This document shows positions 5,661 to 9,606 of a stretch of DNA of 9,606 nucleotides, one piece after another. The notes beneath the pieces were generated by a model that saw nothing but the letters and a program-made list of their open reading frames with translations, did not search any database and was not told the origin of the DNA. How positions within the stretch are numbered: position 1 is the stretch's first letter; the number at the start of each line of letters is the position of its first letter. The DNA lies in contig JBKPHP010000212.1 in the NCBI GenBank assembly GCA_046729895.1, positions 1 to 9,606 of the forward strand, written 5' to 3'. The position numbers and the translations under genes are program-made. Origin of the DNA: DASXBA01 sp046729895. Its GTDB lineage: Bacteria; Actinomycetota; Thermoleophilia; Solirubrobacterales; Thermoleophilaceae.

Positions 5661-6865
5661 TGCGAGTCGCGGTCGTGGCCGAGTGGTACCCGTCCCCCAC
5701 CGACCCCGTGCACGGCCTCTGGGCGCACAGGCAGGCGGTGGCCGCGCGCGACGCCGGAGCCGAGGTTCGTGTGCTCGCGATGCGCCGCCCGGTGCCGCCG
5801 CTCGCGGCGCTGCGCGCCCTGGCCGGGAGACCGCCTGACACCGCCCCACTGCGGCGCTGGGCCGGCGCCATCCGCTCCACCCTGTCGCCCTGGGAGCTCG
5901 ATGGGCTGGTGGTGCAGCCCGTCCCGTTCGCCAGCCCGCCCCGGCCGCGTTCGTACGGCAGCTGGGGACACTGGATGGCGCCCACGCTCGGACGTGCCCT
6001 CGACCGCCTGAGGGGCGAGTGGCCCTTCGACCTTGTGCACGCTCACTGCATCGTCCCCCCCGGCTATGCGGCGGCGCGCTGGCGGCGGCGCAGCTCGGCG
6101 GCGCTGGTGGTATCCGGCCATGGGCCGGACATGATCAAGGTGCCAGACCGCAGCGCCATCGCGCGCCACGCTTCGGTAACGGCCCTGCTGAGCGCAGACC
6201 GCGTGATCGCCAACAGCCGCTGGGCGAAGCGCCGCTGCGAGCAGATCGCGGGCGAGCCGCTCGAGAGCGAGGTGGTCCACCTCGGGACGGACCTCCCCGG
6301 CGAGCCTCCCGAGCGGCGCGAGCGGCCCACCATCGCGACCGTCGCACATCTCGTCGCCCGGAAGCGGCACGCCGTGGTGCTGCACGCGCTGGCCGCGGTT
6401 CGCGAGCGCCTGGAGCTCGACTACCTCGTGATCGGAGACGGCCCCGGCCGGGTGCCGCTCGAGCGGCTCGCGGACGAGCTCGGGCTGGGAGAGCGGGTGG
6501 AGTTCAGGGGCCAGCTCGAGCACGCCCGCGCGCTGGCGGAGGCGCGTCGCTGCCACGCTTTCGTGATGCCGAGCGTCGAGGAGCCGTTCGGCGTCGCCTA
6601 CGTGGAGGCGATGGCGGCCGGGCTGCCGGCGATCGGCGCCCGCGGCGAGGGCGGGCCCGAGGACATCGCCGCGGCCGGCGAGGGCATGCTGCTGGTCCCC
6701 CCCGACGATCACCTGGCACTCGCTCGCACGCTGGAGGAGCTGTTCGATCGCGGCCCTAAGGAGCTCGGCGAGGCCGCCCGGGAGACCGTGCACCGCAACT
6801 TCAGCTGGGAGCGTTGCGGCCGCGCCACGCTCGGCGCCTACGAGAGGGCGCTGGCCGGGCGGTGA
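5660..6865 (+). CDS. GT4-family glycosyltransferase (GT-B fold)
   Basis: This 401-residue retaining GT-B glycosyltransferase has an N terminus MRVAVVAEWYPSPTDPVHG with the usual loop glycine (Gly19). DLVHAHCIVPPGYAAA (124-139) and SGHGPDM (152-158) follow in the acceptor-side domain. ADRVIANSRWAK (179-190) ends that domain. The donor-binding domain has HLVARKRH (Lys235), LVIGDGPGR (256-264) and the E-x7-E motif EEPFGVAYVEAMAAGLP with Glu308 and Glu316. It closes with FSWERCG (381-387), typical of the C-terminal crossover helix. The GTG at 5660 shares its G with the TAG stop of the preceding gene, and GGGAG (5647-5651) lies 8 nt upstream, the best ribosome site inside this operon. Its TGA overlaps the GTG of the next gene. 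It probably adds one sugar of the repeat unit; the linkage cannot be read from sequence. Confidence 0.95.
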   Translation: MRVAVVAEWYPSPTDPVHGLWAHRQAVAARDAGAEVRVLAMRRPVPPLAALRALAGRPPDTAPLRRWAGAIRSTLSPWELDGLVVQPVPFASPPRPRSYGSWGHWMAPTLGRALDRLRGEWPFDLVHAHCIVPPGYAAARWRRRSSAALVVSGHGPDMIKVPDRSAIARHASVTALLSADRVIANSRWAKRRCEQIAGEPLESEVVHLGTDLPGEPPERRERPTIATVAHLVARKRHAVVLHALAAVRERLELDYLVIGDGPGRVPLERLADELGLGERVEFRGQLEHARALAEARRCHAFVMPSVEEPFGVAYVEAMAAGLPAIGARGEGGPEDIAAAGEGMLLVPPDDHLALARTLEELFDRGPKELGEAARETVHRNFSWERCGRATLGAYERALAGR

Positions 6866-7905
6866 GCCCCGACCTGCTGCTCGTCTCGCTCGGGACCACG
6901 CGCGGGCTGCGTGTGGCCGACGCGGCTTTCCTCGAGCAGGTGCGGCGGGCCGGGGCCAGCGCGGATGCTGTGGCGGTGCGCATCGGGGCACTGGACCGCC
7001 TGCGACGGGGATATCCCGCCAACGACCTGGTCGAGGCGGCCGCGGCCCGGCGCGCCCTTCGTGCCGGCCTGAGCGCGGACCCGCGCGCGGTGGTCTTCTC
7101 GACGGTCACCGCGGCGATGCTGGCGCCGGGGCTCGCTGTGCCGAGCGCCGTGCGGCTCGACTCGCCGGCGGTCCTCAACCGCCGGGGCGCACGCAACGCC
7201 GCGCTCCACCGCTTGGAGCGGCGGGCGCTCGACCGGGCGCGGCTCGTGTTGCCCTGGAGCAGGGCAGCAGCCGCGGCCCTTCCGGCCGAGGCCAAGCGCG
7301 CGGTCGTCCTACCCCCGCCAATCGAGCCCTCCGGACCCACGGGCGAGCGGCGAGAGCCGCTCGCGGTGGCCTACGTCCCCGATCCGAAGGCCAAGGGCCT
7401 GTCGCTGCTCTGTGCCGCCTGGGAGCGGGCTGCGATCCGGGACGCCCGCCTCGCCGTGTACGGCCTCTCCTCAGAACGGGCCGCCCGGCACCTCGTGCGC
7501 TTCGGCCCCGCCGAGCCCGACGGCGTGGAGTGGCGGGGACAGGCGCCGGCAGCCGAGTTCCGGGCGGCGCTGCGCCGCTGCCGGGCGTTCGTGCAGAGCG
7601 CCCTGTGGGAGGACTTCGGTCAGGCCTCGCTGGAGGCGCTCGCCGACGGCGCGCCGCTCGTCACGGTGCCGTCCGGCGGCGCCTACGAGGGCCTGGCGAT
7701 CGCCGGAGAGCTGGCTACCGACCTCGTGGCATCGGACCTCGAGCCGGACTCCCTGGCCGGCTGCATCCGGGCGGCCTTCTCCATGGACGATGACGCGGCG
7801 GCCGACTACCGCGACCGCGCGAGCGCCGCGGTGGCCCCGTATCGCCCCGAGGCGCTCGAGGAGACCGTGCGCGAGCGGGTCTTGCCCGTCCTGCTCCGGA
7901 GGTAG
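6862..7905 (+). CDS. GT4-like glycosyltransferase (GT-B fold), divergent short form
   Basis: This 347-residue protein is recognisable mainly by its C-terminal donor domain: VAYVPDPKAKGLSLL (169-183, Lys178 in the usual donor-phosphate position), GVEWRGQ (221-227) and the E-x7-E motif WEDFGQASLEAL (Glu250, Glu258), then PLVTVPSGGAYEG. The N-terminal domain is about 165 residues, shorter than usual, and begins LLLVSLGTTRGL with little else conserved; AVRLDSPAVLNRRG (97-110) sits where the acceptor-side loop would be. A full enzyme seems likely because no frame break is visible. I chose the GTG at 6862, which forms a GTGA overlap with the preceding stop and gives a clean hydrophobic first strand. 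It is the last gene of the four-gene + strand unit and converges on the next gene with a 34-bp gap. The GT4/GT1-type fold is likely; the substrate is unknown. Confidence 0.88.
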   Translation: MSPDLLLVSLGTTRGLRVADAAFLEQVRRAGASADAVAVRIGALDRLRRGYPANDLVEAAAARRALRAGLSADPRAVVFSTVTAAMLAPGLAVPSAVRLDSPAVLNRRGARNAALHRLERRALDRARLVLPWSRAAAAALPAEAKRAVVLPPPIEPSGPTGERREPLAVAYVPDPKAKGLSLLCAAWERAAIRDARLAVYGLSSERAARHLVRFGPAEPDGVEWRGQAPAAEFRAALRRCRAFVQSALWEDFGQASLEALADGAPLVTVPSGGAYEGLAIAGELATDLVASDLEPDSLAGCIRAAFSMDDDAAADYRDRASAAVAPYRPEALEETVRERVLPVLLRR

Positions 7906-7939
7906 CTCGGGGCGGTGGCGCACAGGGGCCGCCGGACGC
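7906..7939. terminator. Possible weak hairpin between convergent glycosyltransferase genes
   Basis: The 34-bp gap between two convergent stop codons contains GGCGG (7911-7915) and CCGCC (7929-7933), which could form a 5-bp GC stem with a 13-nt loop on either strand. There is no T-run on either side, so it is not a classical intrinsic terminator. It may just reflect base composition. Confidence 0.2.
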
Positions 7940-9046
7940 TCACCTCTCCACTGCGCGCAGCACCGCCCGCTCGAAGGCCTCGGCGTCCCGCTCGGGTGGC
8001 GTGCGGGCGGTCACCGCGCGGCTGCCGGCGGCGAGGCGGGCGCGGAGGTCGGCATCCGCCAGCAGCAGGTGCAGCGCCTCGATGACTCCCGCCTCGTCGC
8101 GGGGCTCGACGAGCAACGCGTTCTCTCCCTCTACGGCGACGTCACCGGCCGCCCCCGCGGTCGTCGAACAGATGATCGGCAGGCCAGCGGCGGCGGCCTC
8201 GCGGGCCGCGACCCCGAAGGGCTCGTAGACGCTCACGAGCGCCAGGGCGTCCACCTGAGCGTAGAGCTCGGGCAGATCTCCGGGAGGGACGTACCCCAGG
8301 AAGCGAACCGGCGCGCCGAGCCGCGCGGCCTCGCCCCGGAGGGAGCCCTCGAGCGGCCCTGTCCCGCACAGAAGGAGCTCTCCGTCGAGGCCTCGGAGCG
8401 CCGCCTCGAAGCCGCGTATCAGGAGCGCCAGGTTCTTGTCCGGCACGAGCCTCCCCACGCACAGTATGCGCGGGGGGCCGGGGTGGCCGGGGTGTCGCTC
8501 GGCCGCCGCACGGAACGCGTCGACGTCGGCGCTCTGGAGGCTCACCTCGACGCGCTCTGACGGGATTCCCATCCGCAGCAGCCTCTCGCGCGCCGCGCTG
8601 CTCGCTGCCACGAAGCCCGCGGCGCGCTGCGCCAGCAGGCGGTGGAAGCCCCTTCGGGCTGACGAGAGAGCCAGCTCGGCGGCCGGCGTCAGCTCGCTGA
8701 ACACCACCAGCGGGCGTCCGCGGCGGCGGCACCACGCGAGCGCGCGCACCGTGGCGGCGCCGTACTCCCAACTGACCACGCAGTCCGGGTCGAGCTCGTC
8801 GAGGGCTCCGCCCAGGCCGCGCGGCACGAGCACGGGGCTGCGGCCCGGGCGCTCGCGTTGGCGCGAGCCGAGTACCCGCGACTCGTATGCGTGGAGCGAC
8901 GGAAACCACTCCGGACGCTGATCCCAGCCGGGCTGCGAGCCCGACTGGTAGACGACGTGCAGCCCGATCCGGCCGCGCTCAGCCAGCCGCGCGAACAGCG
9001 GCTGGCGGTAGGGAACGGGGACCGGGGGCAGCACCATGCAGCGCAT
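7940..9046 (-). CDS. GT4-family glycosyltransferase (GT-B fold)
   Basis: This retaining GT-B glycosyltransferase has 368 residues from the chosen start. It begins MRCMVLPPVPVPYRQPLF, the N terminus of a GT4 subgroup marked by P-P-x-P-x-P-Y-R-x-P-L-F. FSELTPAAELALS and AAGFVAASSAARERLLRMG lie in the acceptor-side domain. The donor domain shows CVGRLVPDKNLALLI with the conserved Lys, ELLLCGTGPLEG, and the E-x7-E motif YEPFGVAAREAAAAGLP. I chose the ATG at 9046. A TACGAT hexamer at 9059-9054 ends 7 nt upstream, so the mRNA would start at or beside this codon. The in-frame ATG at 9055 overlaps that hexamer, and a TTG at 9079 would add 11 unmatched residues. It is a single-gene unit, convergent with the four-gene + strand unit and divergent from the secreted-protein gene. 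The sugar transferred is unknown. Confidence 0.94.
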   Translation of the reverse strand: MRCMVLPPVPVPYRQPLFARLAERGRIGLHVVYQSGSQPGWDQRPEWFPSLHAYESRVLGSRQRERPGRSPVLVPRGLGGALDELDPDCVVSWEYGAATVRALAWCRRRGRPLVVFSELTPAAELALSSARRGFHRLLAQRAAGFVAASSAARERLLRMGIPSERVEVSLQSADVDAFRAAAERHPGHPGPPRILCVGRLVPDKNLALLIRGFEAALRGLDGELLLCGTGPLEGSLRGEAARLGAPVRFLGYVPPGDLPELYAQVDALALVSVYEPFGVAAREAAAAGLPIICSTTAGAAGDVAVEGENALLVEPRDEAGVIEALHLLLADADLRARLAAGSRAVTARTPPERDAEAFERAVLRAVER

Positions 9047-9053
9047 CCGCGCC

Positions 9054-9059
9054 ATCGTA
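9054..9059 (-). promoter_or_regulatory. Candidate -10 hexamer (TACGAT) for leaderless transcription of the 7940-9046 glycosyltransferase
   Basis: On the minus strand TACGAT fits TANNNT and ends 7 nt before the ATG at 9046, the spacing expected if that A is +1. No Shine-Dalgarno precedes the ATG. I find no good -35 at 16-18 bp. The hexamer overlaps the alternative in-frame ATG at 9055, which argues against that upstream start. Confidence 0.45.
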
Positions 9060-9175
9060 TGAGTGACGCCGCTGCGCAACTTTCAGGGCCGCGGCGGGTC
9101 GCAGGTGGTTGCGATGTCACCCAAGCAGAGAGAACTGCGGCCGGCATCGACCGAGTGGGAGGCCGCCGCGAACCC

Positions 9176-9184
9176 TGCTAGCCT
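9176..9184 (+). promoter_or_regulatory. Candidate extended -10 promoter (TGCTAGCCT) for the secreted-protein gene
   Basis: TG-n-TAGCCT matches an extended -10 (TGnTANNNT). Transcription would begin near 9191, giving a leader of about 100 nt before the GTG at 9293. The core GCTAGCCT differs by one base from GCTAACCT at 3945-3952, the proposed site for the GT2 unit, so both may be read by the same sigma factor. No clear -35 is visible. Confidence 0.4.
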
Positions 9185-9190
9185 CATCGC

Positions 9191-9292
9191 CCGCGGTTCG
9201 GGAGGCTGCTCCTTCCCGCCCCCCGGGAGCGCCGTGGGCCGTGCGGGCTCTCCCCAGGCGCCGACCGACACCGCTCCAGGAGATACCTGCAC
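9191..9292 (+). promoter_or_regulatory. GC-rich leader with possible hairpins and AGGAG ribosome site
   Basis: This proposed leader of the secreted-protein gene holds a potential hairpin: CGGGAGG (9199-9205) against CCTTCCCG (9211-9218), with a 5-nt loop and one bulged T. Further on GGGAGC (from 9225) could pair, with one bulge, with GCTCTCCC about 25 nt downstream. AGGAG (9278-9282) sits 10 nt before the GTG at 9293. It matches no riboswitch class I recognise, and GC-rich DNA forms such stems by chance. Confidence 0.3.
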
Positions 9293-9606
9293 GTGAGACG
9301 CCTCGTCTACATCCTTGTGCTCGTTGGTGCATTGGCCGCGCCCACCCTCGCTCACGCGAGTCCCACCGCGGTCATCCGCGATTGCGCGGACGATGGTGAC
9401 CTCGACCACCACTACTCGAACTCCGACCTCGACAAGGCCGCGAAGAGCCTGCCCTCCGACCTCGACGAGTACAGCGATTGCCGCGCGGTGATCGCAGGGG
9501 CCAAGACGAGCGGCTCCGACAGAGGGGGCGGCCGGCACAACGGCCCCGCCGGAGGCGGCGGCGGGAAGAGCGGCGGCGGCGGCGGCGCGGCTGCACGGGC
9601 CAGGGC
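9293..9606 (+). CDS. Secreted small protein with glycine-rich tail, 3'-truncated by window edge
   Basis: At least 104 residues, still open at the window end. The N terminus MRRLVYILVLVGALAAPTLA is a Sec signal peptide: two arginines, a hydrophobic core, and an A-x-A signal peptidase I site (Ala20-His21-Ala22, cleaving before Ser23). The mature part has a short acidic domain with two cysteines (Cys31, Cys63), probably a disulfide, and motifs DCADDGDLD (30-38), YSNSDLD (41-47) and LPSDLDEYSDCRAVI (53-67). From residue 73 it becomes glycine-rich and low in complexity, with runs of five glycines, as in a spacer before a wall or membrane anchor that would lie beyond the window. The GTG start at 9293 has AGGAG 10 nt upstream. 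I recall similar DC..DG.L...YS...L..A...LP.D..EY.DC proteins, uncharacterised, from Thermoleophilia; this is memory, not a search. The function is unknown; it may simply flank the glycan locus. Confidence 0.8.
   Translation, partial: MRRLVYILVLVGALAAPTLAHASPTAVIRDCADDGDLDHHYSNSDLDKAAKSLPSDLDEYSDCRAVIAGAKTSGSDRGGGRHNGPAGGGGGKSGGGGGAAARAR

Noticed and set aside
5657..6991. A long open frame on the minus strand (444 codons) opposite the GT4 gene
   Set aside because: It lies antisense to a gene with clear GT4 motifs, has no recognisable domain and is rich in Arg, Ala, Gly and Pro, as expected from a mirrored high-GC coding frame.
9545..9590. GGC-rich tract as a possible DNA repeat or recombination site
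   Set aside because: It is explained by runs of glycine codons in the secreted protein's low-complexity tail.
1..9606. Transposons, CRISPR arrays, tRNA/rRNA genes, toxin-antitoxin or defence genes
   Set aside because: Every sizeable stretch is covered by sugar-enzyme or glycosyltransferase genes or a short intergenic gap. I saw no repeat-spacer pattern, inverted terminal repeats or RNA gene motifs.

Overview
The window is about 9.6 kb of very GC-rich bacterial DNA. Nearly all third codon positions are G or C, and start codons are mostly GTG, TTG or possibly CTG. This suggests a high-GC actinomycete. The secreted protein at the right end resembles one I associate with Thermoleophilia (Solirubrobacterales-type soil Actinomycetota). 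That placement is an inference from style and one protein family, not from a marker gene. I see no mobile element, RNA gene or CRISPR array.

Layout. Positions 2-2755 (+) hold three nucleotide-sugar enzymes: a 5'-truncated UDP-ManNAc/UDP-GlcNAc-type 6-dehydrogenase, an extended-SDR epimerase/dehydratase, and a GDP-4-keto-6-deoxymannose reductase (Rmd)-like SDR. A convergent GT4 glycosyltransferase follows at 2767-3936 (-). It is divergent, across only 24 bp, from a tightly packed four-gene unit at 3961-7905 (+): a GT2 enzyme, a DUF707-like GT-A protein and two GT-B (GT4-type) glycosyltransferases. A further GT4 enzyme at 7940-9046 (-) converges on that unit. After a 246-bp intergenic region a secreted, glycine-rich small protein begins at 9293 (+) and runs off the window.

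How the genes work together. This looks like the middle of a cell-surface polysaccharide or exopolysaccharide locus. The first three genes would make activated sugars (a uronic-acid-type sugar and a 6-deoxyhexose such as GDP-D-rhamnose). The six glycosyltransferases would assemble them on a lipid carrier at the cytoplasmic face of the membrane. No flippase, polymerase, initiating phosphosugar transferase or GDP-mannose 4,6-dehydratase is present, so they should lie outside the window.

Expression signals. Three genes that begin transcription units (2767-3936, 3961-4803, 7940-9046) have no Shine-Dalgarno sequence but have TANNNT hexamers placed for leaderless or near-leaderless transcripts. The two divergent ones share a symmetric TANNNTA. 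Genes inside the + strand units are joined by 1-4 nt stop/start overlaps using TTG, GTG and perhaps CTG. The secreted-protein gene differs, with an extended -10-like site, a leader of about 100 nt and a clear AGGAG.
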